64,000 bases of DNA from Epiperipatus broadwayi (taxonomy: Eukaryota > Onychophora > Udeonychophora > Euonychophora > Peripatidae), in assembly GCA_028023455.1 (NCBI GenBank), contig JAQFVV010000063.1:5814794-5878793 (forward strand), read 5' to 3'. Below are positions 1-12,186 of this stretch, one piece after another; position 1 is the stretch's first letter; each line of letters begins with the position of its first letter. Below the pieces are notes generated by a model. It was not told where the DNA came from. It searched no databases and saw nothing but the letters and a program-made list of their open reading frames with translations. A program made the position numbers and the translations under genes.

Positions 1-39
1 AATTGTACTGTATTTTGATATATATATTGATTTGTATAT

Positions 40-41
<2 letters not shown>

Positions 42-74
<33 letters not shown>
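42..74. repeat. (AT)n microsatellite
   Basis: Uninterrupted AT dinucleotide run at the left edge of the window. The rest of the first 650 bases is AT-rich single-copy-looking sequence with no coding signal that I can see. Confidence 0.95.
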
Positions 75-77
<3 letters not shown>

Positions 78-713
78 CTCTACTATTTTCAATACACAAA
101 TGTGTAAATAAATAAATAAATAATATGTATAAAAAATTATGGCATAACTACCAACTTCAATAGCATTTATAGCTATATTTCAAAAATCAAAATGTCAGTA
201 AAATTGAAAAATATTAACCTTTTAACCGCTAATTATATTATTGATTGTATGAGGTAAAAATCAAATCTTTTAATTGGCCAACTCACAAACTGAAGACAAA
301 GCCTATTGTTAAAACATATTCGCCTATAATATTAAATTCAACTCAGATACGTTTATAAAAAGTATATTACTAATTTTTCAGGTTATGAAGAGAACGAAAG
401 TTCTTTCAAAAATAAATTGCTATTTATTTATTCTAAAATATTCAATTTCGGCAACATAAAAGCTATAATATAAACAAAAAGGTCGACTTTTATGTTATAG
501 AAAAGTAAATATTTCTTTTAAATATTTCTTTAATATTTTTACTAAAATCTTCAATATTTTTCGAAAATAATTTTGTTTTTTTAGTTTTTTTTTTAAAAAA
601 CTAGTTTAATTTCTGAAATTATATTTTTTTAATACTTAAAATTGCATTTGAAATAAAAATCTCAGCGTTTTTCTTTATTTTCTTTGATCAGGCAGTTTCT
701 TTGTTCTTTCCAG

Positions 714-943
714 CCAATCAGAATGTCTTTTTCGGCTGAGATCTCACTAACAACCAATTACAACCGATGTTGTTTCTTTGTTTAGGTTTAAATGCGTTTT
801 TTTTATTTTTTACTTGTAAAATAAGTTGGAAGAGGGCACCATCTTACAGAACTTTTAAAAACCTATTCAAAACCTATCAAACAAATTTTTTAGCATAAGA
901 ACTGGCAGAGTTAGAGTGACGTCAGATGTCTACGAGGAGCCTC
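714..943 (+). promoter_or_regulatory. Promoter-like patch: two CCAAT boxes, YY1-like site, CRE
   Basis: Within an AT-rich background this patch holds a strong CCAAT box in NF-Y context (CAGCCAATCAG, 711-721) and a second CCAAT at 754-758. It also has an inverted YY1-like AAGATGG (in CACCATCTTAC, about 830-840) and a perfect palindromic cAMP-response element TGACGTCA at 917-924. Directly after the CRE, an ATG at 926-928 opens a short frame (MSTRSL) ending at a possible weak donor (GTAAAA at 944). These binding sites are well-known promoter elements in animals. That they form an active promoter here, and that the downstream exon candidate at 9,518 belongs to the same gene, is inference. No TATA box was convincing. 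Confidence 0.25.
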
Positions 944-1347
944 GTAAAAAACAGACTTTTGGTTAACAATCAAATGTAAATAAAGAATCTTCCATAATTT
1001 ATATATAATATAATTTTGTTGTTTATTTAATAAATTATATATTATATTTTTGTCCTCAAATAATTTTCTATGTGTGCATTGTCAAAACAAAACTTTCTAC
1101 TGCAAGCAAGCCATGTTCACGAATTTCTCTTATTAATGTGAATTTCATCACACTATTTTAAATTGATACATGCTGATATAATATCACTTTGTATATAATA
1201 AACAACTTATATCAGTATTCATGCTACATTAAATGTAATATTAAAATAAATAGAACAAGTATTGTAAACATATCATATACTATACTTTAATGAATCTTTC
1301 ATCTTTACAATGTTTTTCCTTTTTGTATTGATGTGTGAATTTATATA

Positions 1348-1412
1348 ATATGTTTCAAATTTCTTATTTATATTATATGTTTCAAATTTCTTATTTATAT
1401 TATATGTTCAAT
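1348..1412. repeat. Short tandem repeat, unit about 27 bp
   Basis: The unit ATGTTTCAAATTTCTTATTT plus seven AT bases occurs twice completely and once partially in direct succession. It is probably a replication-slippage repeat with no coding content. Confidence 0.8.
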
Positions 1413-2544
1413 AATTCTTTGATATATATTTCAGTAGTAAATAACTGATCGTTTTGAAATCTAGATATTATATTTCTAAACAAAAACTCAGCCATTTTGT
1501 GCAAAATAGGAATTTTGAATGTGCTGTAAGCTTCTTATAATTGATCCTATTATTTTGTTTATATAAATTTGAATCAATGGGTTTTTTATTTACTATTGAA
1601 ATTGTTTTCAAAAATAAAGTCATTTGCTTTCTTGTTAATCAGAAATATTCTAAATTATGATATATCTATTAATTTTGGAAAAAAAAGATTTGTATCATAC
1701 AATACTTATTTTATGTTAGATTTTAAATGCTATACTTTCCGTGCTATGATTTTTATTAATTTCGAAGACAGACTTGTGTTATATAATTACTATTTCACAT
1801 TAAGCTGCTCCATTAATTTTAATGAGAGATTTGTGTTGTATATTAATCTCTTCATCCAAGCTCCTGAAAAATATTATAGACAGTGAGAGAACAAAGCCCT
1901 CCCTCTAACTTACTAATTTAGCAATTCATGTTTTTGATTTCTGATCATTTAAAATATATGCTTATTACTCAGTTAAATTTTAAAGCAATAGATTAAAAAA
2001 ACATATTACTCAGTTCACTGTATTCTTCACACTATTTTTATCCAAAATCCCACTGTATTACAAAGAAGGCAATAATTGCAATAAATTTTTAATCATTTTC
2101 TCACATTTGGCATTCCTATAGATCAACTCATTTACATAATTAAAAATAATACCAAGAAAAATATTTTTATAAATTGTAATAATAATTTTTTTAATAATCT
2201 AGAACAACAAACATATTTTTTTATTTATTTATTATAGATACCAAGTAACAACAGTATTAATATTTTATAAAATATTTTAATATTGATGTGTATGCTTTTT
2301 TAATATAACTATCCATTTTTTATAACATGCACATGCAACACTTACTGACCAGGTTATTTATCCATAGCCAATATGAATTACAAGTCTTTATTAACTCTAC
2401 TTTAAATAAAAAAAACAAAAACAATAATAACAATAAGAGCTCTTGTTTTAATTTTTTTAATTTTTATGTTAAATACTTTCTAGCCCTCATATGATCTTCA
2501 TAATTTCAATATATATATATGTAATTAGTAATTAATAGTTTTAT

Positions 2545-2580
2545 ATATATATATGTGTGTGTGTGTGCGTGTGTGTGTGT
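2545..2580. repeat. Compound (TA)n(TG)n microsatellite
   Basis: A TA run passes directly into a TG run with one interrupting CG. This is an ordinary compound dinucleotide repeat. Confidence 0.9.
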
Positions 2581-5500
2581 TGACTGGTTTCAATGATCAA
2601 ATATATAATTTAGATGAGGGTCTACTACCTTTTCATTTATGCTAGGAATAGACAACACTCCATATAAACATGTTTTAAAAGTTGATTAGCCATCTATTTT
2701 TAATATTTTCTATTAAATAATTAAACATTCATTGAAAGTGTTGGAAGTAAAATATGACTGAATTTAAAAGCTGTTTTTTTAAAGTCAGCTTATTACTTCT
2801 AAAGATTTGAATAACATATTTCAGGGCAGTAAAAGAATCTCATTTTATATATATTAGTGTAAAATATAAAGCTTGATAGAACTGATTTAAAAATGTCTCT
2901 ATCTTCTTCTATGTGACTTGATTGTCTTGGTTTGCATTTTGTATCTATTTGAAACTTGCATTTAAAGTAACTTAATGGTGAGAATATGTAATATTTTGCC
3001 TTGCTTTTTGCCTGTATTTTTTAATGTATTAAAAAATTGCTCTTTTTCATCCACTGATTTAGATCAGATGTGTTTAACCTGTAAGAAATCAACAACATAT
3101 ATCAAGTTTAGTAAAGTGTGATTAAAAATAATAATAATCCTTATTTATTTAAAAAATAATCCTAGAAATTATCTTTAATTTAAATCAAAAGCCATTTATT
3201 TAATAAATTTTTAGTTATTAGATAAAATATCATAAACACGTTTTGTGTTTTCAGTGTCACAGAGCGTTCATATTTTTTTTTTTAAAAAAAAAAACAAAAA
3301 CAAAATGGAGTAAAAATAACATGTAAGTAAAACATGTAATGAACATTTTTTTAAAAAAAAATAATAACAAAATGTATTAAAACAATTTTTTTTTATAAAC
3401 CAAGCTACAAGATTAGTGATATTTTAACAACAACATGACTGGCTGAATTTAAATAATATGTTCAAGTTATGCCAACCAGGAATCAAGTCACTGATAATCT
3501 TCTCAACTATCTACAATTAAAATCTATCGGAATGATTAACCTTGCAAGTGGAAGTAATAGCTAAAAGATCAGTGTATTTGAAATACTCTAATACTTATAA
3601 ACTGTTAACATTAAATAAATAGCTTAATTCTATGATTTATTTGGATAACTATATTATATGTGCATCATAAAGCATTATATTAATTTAATTTATAAAATCT
3701 TACAGTCATAATTTTAAAACAAATATTATATTATGCATATGTGGAGTGAAACACTATTTTAATATATTTGTGTGTCAGTAGCTGAATAATAAGGAATTTA
3801 TTATCTTTTTGAAATTATATTATCAATAACATCTCTACTATTTGATTTGTGTATTATTGAAATAATGATATCAGCTGTTAAACAGCTAACTAAAAGAAAA
3901 CTATTTTCTGACTTTTATGGCCTATCTTGGATTATTAGATTATTATTTGCTCCCATTATTATTCCTAGTTTTTGATGTTGAATAGACAAATTAAGATAAT
4001 TTAAATATTATAAATTTGGAACAGTAGGATGTAGAAAATTAAAACTCTACACGTCTTGCTTTTAAAAATTAACTCATCTATTCATAGGGCCCATGTAAGA
4101 TTCCATTAATTTAGAAGTGTTCACAATAATTGGAAACAAAATGAATAATCACACCTCTGAAGTTTTGCATTATAATTATAAAATTATTATTTTATATGAA
4201 GTACATTAATTGTTAAACATTGCTATATTTATTTTATGGGTGAATATTTACTATACTCAAAATGTTGCATACTTTAATTTAATGTTTATTTGAATAAGAA
4301 TGTATTTATTTTGATCTTTTATTTTCATATGAACCTATGTGTAAAGTTTATGATATGTACTTTTACTGTGCTTAATTTAAATTCAAGGGATCAAAAAGAA
4401 TAATTAATTGAGGGAACAGCACTTGCAAGAAGTTAGGAATTATTGGTGAATTTATAATGTGTGTCAACATTATATGAATTATTCCTATGAGTTTTTCCAG
4501 GGTTCTATGCCTAAACTTATATCATATTTATTACATTATTACTATGCTCATATTTTAAGGAGAGTCGATCATTATCTCAGTCGTTCTTTATTATGAAACA
4601 CTCTTTCATTATGACTGAACTCATGTCTGCTAAACTGCTGGTGAATTCTGAGTTAACAGAATAATTGAGGAAGATGATTTTACATTTCAATTTGAAGTAA
4701 ATATTAATATTGCTTTGTAATTGTTAAATGGCATTAGTCTGTGCTGTTGGTTAATCCTCAGAATAATTATTTGCCATTTTCTGTATGTTGCACTCATTTC
4801 TGCACTGGTGGTTAATCTGTGGAACTGTGTGTAATTATACATGTTGCTTGATGGTGTTGTGTTATTCCTGTGAGTAGATGTATGCATCCACAAGAATACC
4901 ATCTCATTTCATAAATGGAGTTTTAGGCAAACTCTTTATGTACTATGATGTTAAAATTATCTTCTTTCATCTATAGGTATAACCTGTAAGTTCAATCATA
5001 AGGTATAGCGGGGAATCCTATATAAATTGTCCCTATAGTGTATCATATGTTTGTTTACAAGTATTTTAGCTGAATTGAGGTTTGAATCTTCACTTTGGTT
5101 CAGTATTTTATTATGACTAACTCTCACAAATATGTCATTATTTATTGATTATTATTATAAGTTTACAATATAGGTTCATTGGTTCTGGAACTGACACATT
5201 GGATATTTCATGACTTGATGTTGAACTCCATTCTTTTTTCTCATGGCTGAAATGAAGTCAATTTATAGTAAAATCTTGTGATTGTGTTTATTGTAAAACT
5301 GTGTATATTATCTACTTATTGAAACAAATAGACGGAATGGTATTTTATTTATTCTATTTATATTATTTGTTTATTTATTTATTTATTATATTGAAACATC
5401 ATACAATCAACTATTTGTTAATGATAACTGTAAATAAATGTTAACTCATAATTTAACCTACTATGCCATTGCTATTTGTCATTCCCAAAATCAGAAAATT

Positions 5501-5734
5501 CTACATATTGAGTAGAGCATACATTAAAGCACATATTGTCACTAATAGGGCATATAATTCTTACTAATATTCTGGGGAAATATTTGGATGCTTTTGTTCT
5601 CTGGTAATTTGTGATGTATGAGGTACAATAAAATCTCATTTATCTCTTCCATTACATTAGCTTTGCTTTGTTAATTCTAGAATATAATACAAAATTGATC
5701 GTTTCTATAAAGTCATAGATAAATTTACTAAATA

Positions 5735-6215
5735 ATGTTATGACTGAAACACAGGCTTATTCTATACCTGTGTCTATATATGTAATGTATAGGGTATATG
5801 ATCACAGACTTTCAGATGACACATCACTCTCCGCTCTATCTAATAACACTGATACACTCAATCATATATATGCTGAAAAGATAAATAATCACCAATATAC
5901 ATATTTCATGCTAAACATCAGATTTTCAATTATATGGGCAGTTGAAGAGTTGGAGTGTATAGTAGATTGGAACCTGTCCATTAAAGTATGAAGATTGTCT
6001 ATCTTAATATATATCTGAGCACTTATAGTATATATGTGTGGGAGATGAGAATCTGGACCAACTGATGATTGCTGGTTTAGCATGAAATACTTATATTGGT
6101 GATTATTTATCTTCTCAGCATATATATGCTTGAGTGTATCAGTGTTATTAGATAGAGTGGAGAGTGATGGGTCATCTCAAAATCTGTGCTCATATACCCT
6201 ATACATTAAATAATG
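5735..6215. repeat. Foldback repeat, family C, copy 1
   Basis: The segment 5,782-5,921 reappears as its reverse complement at 6,063-6,209, so the unit can fold into a stem of about 140 bp with a central region of about 140 bases. The left arm runs from TAATGTATAGGGTATATG to CATGCTAAACATCAG, and the right arm mirrors it. Related sequence occurs near 39.6-40.3 kb and 60.7-61.2 kb, so this is a dispersed repeat family. The two open frames overlapping it (5,740-5,991 and the minus-strand frame 5,889-6,083) are by-products of the repeat. No transposase is present, so it is probably non-autonomous. Confidence 0.7.
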
Positions 6216-7728
6216 TTATCATAGAGTTTATTATCTTAATGCGATAATTTGCACTTCATCAAATATAAGAAGAGTCTCACTGCTATTTATTTAATTATAA
6301 ATTTAAATTAATGAGGAAGGAACCCAAGTTTCCTATGCTTACTTATTATTGTGAAGCTCATACCTAGATTAGCATTCATACCACAGTCCTAAGTATATCT
6401 GAGTTATAATAAATCATGTTAAAGTGATAATTATAATTATTGCTTTCTTGTTAATAACTTGTATCTACCATGTAATAGCTGATATAGACCTGAGGAATCA
6501 TACATGTCATTGTGAAAGAGTAATCATTAATAGTTTCACAAATTATACCATCTTGTCCATGGTCGGCCATAAGGTCTCATGAAAATGAAAATCGCAGATT
6601 AAGGTTTTGAAGGATAATAAAATTATATAATTATAATTTCTTAGGTAATCTAATGTACTTTCACATACTCCTATGATGGGTCTTGGTGGTGTACCCTGGC
6701 CGCAACCAGAGTAGATCATAACAATTTCATGCTATACTATTAATGTTGTCTGTTGTGACCTGATCAGACTTTTTGGTTATATATATATATTGATATAAAT
6801 TTTTCAAGGGTTATAGATATAAATCATGTACTTTGTGGGTTCATTAATATATGATTTTGATTATGAATATACTGACATTTCAGATTAATTACATAAGTCA
6901 TCAACTTGGTGATAAACAGAATATTATAAAAATGATAGTAGAGACACTGTAAATATTTTTATAACAATGTTAAAGTTCTATAAATAGAAAAAAAAAACAG
7001 GTATATAAAATTGAAAAAATAAAAGTTGGAAAACCTCCAGAGTAATATGTTTTTCAAAAAATTATTTCAAATATGAAGGAAATTTGGAGGTTTCATAATT
7101 ACTATCTCAATGGTTTTTTTTGGATCTTACATCTGGATAAGATCTGGTATTAGAAAAATCAATATTGTGAGTTGAATGTATAGCATGAAGTAAAAATGCT
7201 GATAATGATTAGGGCTTTTTAGTTGCATTAGCATGTTCATCTTTTTTAATACTGTTGCAATGTATCTATATAAGAAGTTTTACAACTCCCACATGAAATT
7301 TTATAAATTTTATGAGCCCCAAAAGGGATTGAAGCTTTAGGCTTGGTTATGGTTTTACTAATTTTTGAATAAATATATGCTGATTTTCACTGTAGTGTTT
7401 TAGTATAAGTCCAATCCTGTCTGTAGTTCCTTTCATAAAGGGAACACAAACTCTAATAATTATTAATTTTTATTTTTGTTTCTTATAATTATTTTGGGCT
7501 TGAATTAAGGCTTGGTGAATAATTGTTGATTATGACCATTATCTAATAAAACACTACTTATATAACATTTTTTAAAAATATAATTTATCTGAAAAGTTAA
7601 TTGTTCAAGTGAAAAGAGATTTGGCTACACAAAAAAATCTGAATTGGATGATGATGTAATAAATTTTTTATCTGTGTCTGTGTGTATTTTTTCTGGAAAC
7701 TGAAAATGATAGATTATTTTGTTTCCTG
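6216..7728. other. AT-rich spacer with two small GC-richer islands
   Basis: Mostly AT-rich. Two short islands (about 6,555-6,600 and 6,672-6,720) have higher G+C and look like fragments of something dispersed, but I could not assign them. The last part (about 7,060-7,700) may be the eroded upstream portion of the Penelope-like element that starts to be recognisable at 7,729. Confidence 0.4.
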
Positions 7729-8705
7729 ATGGTTAATAAAAATATTTCAAAGAAAGAAAATCAAGCTTTAAATAACATAAGATTGGACAAATCAATTTGT
7801 TATATTTCAGACCGATTAAGTAACACTTCTGTTGCTATGGACTGTGGTATGTACAGTGATAAAAATAATAAAAAATCAATAAGAGATCATACTACTTATT
7901 TAGAAAAAACAACTGAAATAATTATTAATAAATCACTAATTGAAAAAGGCATAAAAATAAAATAATTCCTTGTGAAAAATCTGTTATCTGTCCAAAATTC
8001 TATGGACTTCCCAAAATTGATAAAGCAAAAATCATTCGACTAATAGTAAGTGCAATAGGATCTCCCACTGTCATTTAGCTAATATTTAATTTCATAAAAC
8101 CTGCAATTCTAACTATTAAATCATATATTAAAAACACTATACATTTTATTTCACTATTTAAAAAAAATCAAAAATTAATACAAATTATATTCTTGTCAAC
8201 TTCAATGTTGTTTCTGTGTTTACAAAAGTTTCAATTGATGAAGCTTTACACGTAATTTTTTAATGTGGCAATTTTCCGGATCATATTATTGCTTTAGCTA
8301 AACATTGTCTTTCAAACACATATTTCGTATACACTGGACAACATTCCAAACAATCTTTTGGTACTTCTATAGGCTCATCTATCTCAGGAATAATAACTGA
8401 TTCATTTATGAAAAATCAGCACTTTTAAAATCTTCTATTTAGTTCAGACATGATTAAAATAAATTATATAATCCTTTATCATATTTAAATAATATCTATC
8501 ATTGTACAAATTTGCTATGGAGACGGAGTCTGATGGGAAACTTGTCTATTTTGAAATACTCATCAACAGGAACAAAATCTATCATTTTCAGTCTTCAGAA
8601 AAATATACACATGGATAGATAGTTACAATTTCCATCACACCATCAACCATTTCAGCCAAAAGTATTTTCACTAGCATTTAATCTTTCAGATAAATCACAT
8701 CTGAA
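7729..8705 (+). pseudogene. Decayed Penelope-like element reverse transcriptase
   Basis: Penelope-like elements encode a telomerase-related reverse transcriptase followed by a GIY-YIG endonuclease. The open frame 7,729-7,965 resembles the N-terminal RT region (NNI..DKSI...DR-type). Beyond its stop, in shifting frames, come PKFYGLPKIDKAKI with IVSAIGSPT (about 8,010-8,080), and then a segment resembling the family's SFDVVSLFT...PIDEAL region (about 8,195-8,255). These are followed by a TYFVYTGQ...SFGTSIGSS block (about 8,320-8,390) and an ETESDGKLVYFEIL plus THTDR-like block (about 8,525-8,625). The order is that of the family. The segment that should hold the catalytic YVDD (about 8,420-8,500) is not recognisable, and there are several stops and frameshifts, so the copy is dead. 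No GIY-YIG domain follows. Assignment rests on remembered family motifs, not an alignment. Confidence 0.7.
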
Positions 8706-9484
8706 AGAAAAAAATAAATCATACATATATTGTTTTATTAGTTAATGTTTATAATAATAAAACTATTCTGAGATCATGAAATCTAAATAAAGAACACCAT
8801 GATTATTTTTTACATTTCATTTTAAAAAAGTGAACAGAGAAATATAAAAAGTGCTAATAATTAATCAACACAAGTTTTATTACTTTTCTTCATTAAATAA
8901 AATCACGCTAACAGTAAAAATGAAAAACACAAAATTTATTTATTTTTAGATTATTTTTTAAACAGTAAAAAGGTATTTATTTACTAAAACATATGCAAAT
9001 GTTTCATTTTTATATTTTATTTTCTGTTATATTTTTGAAATATTTAAATACAAATATTTTATATATGTAAAGAATGCTGAATCTTAAATTTATTGATTGA
9101 TTAATTACCCCAATATTATTTCATGATGTCGATGCAGTGTTTAAAGAATCAAGTAAACGTAAAATGGAATGCATTCCTGACTCTATCAGATTCATTACTT
9201 TTAATAAAAATATATTCATTTTAAAATTACTTTGCTACAGAATACAAATAAAAATTAAGAGTTGATTTCTTGGGATTTTTTTTACACTTTAGTAAGGCAT
9301 GTAATATTTTTTAAAATTTTTTTTAAATAAAATTCTTCTAAACTTTTAGCAAAAATGTATTCTATTAATTTATTTTATTTTAAAACTTTATTATTAATTA
9401 AAAATACTTGTTTCCTTGGATAATGAGGTTAATCACTCATTAACATTTGTCAGTTTGATTTTTTTATTATTTTATATTATATAA
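8706..9484. other. AT-rich spacer
   Basis: Low-complexity AT-rich DNA. I see no coding, RNA or repeat-family signal. Confidence 0.5.
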
Positions 9485-9517
9485 ATGCTAAACCGGCTCA
9501 TCTTTGGTAATTCTCAG

Positions 9518-9586
9518 GACTCGGCTCTAAGTGTCTTTATTAAGCTTCTTGATCAAGTCAAGCAGCGAGACTCTCTGCTTTCACCT
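9518..9586 (+). CDS. Candidate internal exon of an unidentified host gene
   Basis: A 69-base island that is clearly richer in G+C than its surroundings. It is preceded by the splice-acceptor-like TTCTCAG (9,511-9,517) and followed by a canonical donor GTGAGT (9,587-9,592). The island is exactly 23 codons (phase 0 at both ends) and reads DSALSVFIKLLDQVKQRDSL and then LSP, an amphipathic, helix-like peptide. The frame is also open upstream to an ATG at 9,485 and downstream to a stop at 9,635-9,637, so an unspliced small ORF of 50 codons is the alternative. I do not recognise the protein. No neighbouring exon was found nearby. Introns tens of kilobases long are possible in repeat-rich animal genomes, so the rest of the gene may lie outside the window. 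Confidence 0.35.
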
Positions 9587-9639
9587 GTGAGTCTATATGA
9601 TGATATTTGGGTGAAAGTTTTATTTTCCCCTTAATCTTA

Positions 9640-10189
9640 TTAAGATACCCTTTTCTCTACATTGACTTTTTCAAGTTACATTCTGAATGCTATGTAAATT
9701 TTTATAAAGTTTAACTGTATATTACTATGTTACTATGTTTAATAAATATATATTTTTAAAACAATAGCATAATTTCTTTAAATGAAATGTTGTAAAGCTT
9801 GTGAAACCAAGACAAGATTTAAAACATTATTCTCTTCTTGTAGTATTATAAATAATTATATATTTAAACATGCAATTATTTAAACTCGTGATTGCAAACA
9901 CAAATGCAATTTTCAACTCATATTACATACACACATAAAACATTTATATTACTAGTTAGTTCAAGGTTAAAAATATAAATTACAAGTTAGGAAAAATAAA
10001 GTGTTAATATAATAAAAAAAATTGTTGTATATGTTTGCTTCATCTTTATCAACTCTTGATATTAATATGAAATTGTCTATATTCTCATCTTGCTTTTGAC
10101 AAAAAATTACACTGTTATGTGTTATAATATTTATTTGCTCTGTTTACAGAATAAGTGTGAAAGTATAACCAAGGAAGATCTTACCAATC
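9640..10189. other. AT-rich spacer
   Basis: AT-rich DNA between the exon candidate and the start of the gypsy remnant. No feature is recognised. Confidence 0.5.
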
Positions 10190-10845
10190 ACTCATCTATA
10201 TTGACACGAGAGAAGTAAACAAGGAAATAAAATGGATAGGACTGAGATAATTTCATCCTTATAGTAACCCATTGAAAATAGGGGGGAAATGGAAATATTT
10301 ATATGCAACTTAATGTTTACCAACTTAAAGCTAGGGACATTTATTGATTAGATTTAAAAAAGAAATAGTATTCAATATATCTTACTTTCAGTTATTGACA
10401 AATTTGCATTTCAAGAATCAGAAGTATATTGCCTTCAGGTATGATGATGATGATTCATAAATTTAAGATGTTGACTTTCAGACTAAAAAATGATGGCATG
10501 GCAGATTTACTCTGGTGTGCAGACAGGATTTTTGCTGATAAACAAAAAGATAATATGTTTTTATATGAATGGTTTTGTTATTTTATTGAAGTATAACAAG
10601 GATACCTGGAACTTTTACAGTTATTTTTGGAAGAATATCAAGTGAAGAATATTACAATTAGTATGCAGAAAAGTAGCATTGTTACTAAAGTAGTAACTTT
10701 TCTGAATCACATTATTAATATAAAAAAATTATAAAGAAATTTCCCAAAGTATGCAATAAAAAATAATTGAGAATATTTTTTGATCTTTAAACTTTTACAA
10801 TAAGATTTGCCCCAAATTTTTCCCATGATTTATCAACTTTAGCTC

Positions 10846-11014
10846 CTAAAACAGGCAACACTCTCCATACAGTATTTCCAATCAGTGCAAACTAGAGTAA
10901 TCAATGGATGCCAGAAGGCACATAAAATCCTCATCTAGTGCCTACTCATCTAATATTCCCAGACTAGTTTCTGGCTTGTGGCCTCCATAGTATGGAGGGT
11001 TTTTCCTGTTTTAA
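10846..11014. mobile_element. Short TIR element (family A), copy 1
   Basis: About 168 bp bounded by inverted ends AAAACAGGCAACACTCTCCA and the matching GGAGGGTTTTTCCTGTTTTA. The inside carries the family signature GAGTAATCAATGGATGCCAG followed by an ATCTAGTGCCTACTCATC block. It has no coding capacity and looks like a MITE (non-autonomous DNA transposon). It sits inside the decayed gypsy pol, so it inserted after that element. Other copies lie at 37.15-37.35, 38.87-39.13 and 63.43-63.93 kb. Confidence 0.75.
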
Positions 11015-12054
11015 TAACAGTTATAAGCAAGCATAAGAAATGGTAATCAAGTGATGTTTATTGGCTTATCAACTTTAGATCTCTTGTTAAAGGCAGATCG
11101 GAAATGAATTTGGAGAATTTTCCAGAGCAAAATGTTTAGAAAATGAAGGAAAGGTTTGCAGAGCAAATTTTTGGGGGAATATATTTTTACCAACAATTGT
11201 GTAATAATGAATATTACTGTAGTATACTTTTTTCCAATTGAAAAATGTTGAACAGCCAAACAATCTGTATTTTATTGTGTATTAAAAGATTAAATTCTAA
11301 AAAGAGCATTGGGCTTTATATGAGCTTTTAATAAAGTGAAGTATTTTCTTTTAGCATCAGAAATTATGGTCATACCTGTCAAATTTCTGATTTATAGATA
11401 TTTAATGAATGAAAGATTTGTTTAATGAATTTTGCTCTTACAGAAATTTTACAAATATGTCATATATTGTTTTTTGAATAGTTGATGTTATTGCTGATGC
11501 AATCAGCAGAAACCTGATCAATGTTGAGCAACAATATTTTCCAGAAGAAAATGCTTTCATTGGTGTTATATGTTCAACTAATGATAATTCAGTAAAGGAA
11601 ACTTTATAACAAAGTGATCAGTTCCAAAATAAAAATCCAGAGTAATTTCTTATTTATAAAGCTTGAATGACAAATTATCTATTAATCATCCTGTTTATAA
11701 GTAGATAAAGAGAATTCAGAACAAGTATAAATGGCATACATTGACAAGAGATATATAAAAAGTGCCTGAAAAATTTTATTGCATCCATATTATAAAACAT
11801 ACTTATTAATTATCGCTTCTATGAAGACTATTGTCCCAAGGATGTGGAGTGAAATATATAAACATTATTCCATATTCGAATTAAGCTAAAACTACCCAAT
11901 CTCACTAAGTCCAACTAATGGGAACATATACTAAATTCATGCATCCAATTATTTCCTAAAAGCCCAATAAATTATTGGCATTGAATTTTTATGGTCCATT
12001 ATCCTTCTTTAAACAATTCAGATTTCTGGCCATTATATATATATATATATATTT

Positions 12055-12186
12055 TTCGGGTTCATCCGTGTTAAAAACTTTTAATATTAATATACTGACG
12101 TTTCGACTTGGTCACACAAGCTTGTGTGACCAAGTCGAAACGTCAGTATATTAATATTAAAAGTTTTTAACAGGGATGAACCCACA
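12055..12186. repeat. Near-perfect 126-bp palindrome with no loop
   Basis: The arms 12,058-12,120 and 12,121-12,183 are reverse complements over 63 bases, with a single mismatch that I can see (GTG against CTG near the outer end). The centre is CAAG|CTTG. Both arms contain GACGTTTCGACTTGGTCACA. It is flanked by (AT)n and interrupts the integrase part of the older gypsy copy. It is probably a foldback-type mobile element or a recent inverted duplication. The transcript would form a very long perfect hairpin. Confidence 0.9.

Larger units (their letters stand above)
960..5730. other. AT-rich spacer without recognised genes
   Basis: Long AT-rich stretch. It contains the tandem repeat near 1.35 kb, a TA/TG microsatellite at about 2,545-2,580, and poly-A/poly-T tracts near 3.27-3.37 kb. 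Short open frames (for example 1,569-1,886 and, on the minus strand, 4,687-4,902) are low-complexity and have no domain or splice context, so I do not call them genes. Confidence 0.6.

Noticed and set aside
1569-1886. 105-codon open frame on the + strand
   Set aside because: Phe/Tyr/Asn/Leu-rich low-complexity translation typical of AT-rich DNA; no domain or splice context.
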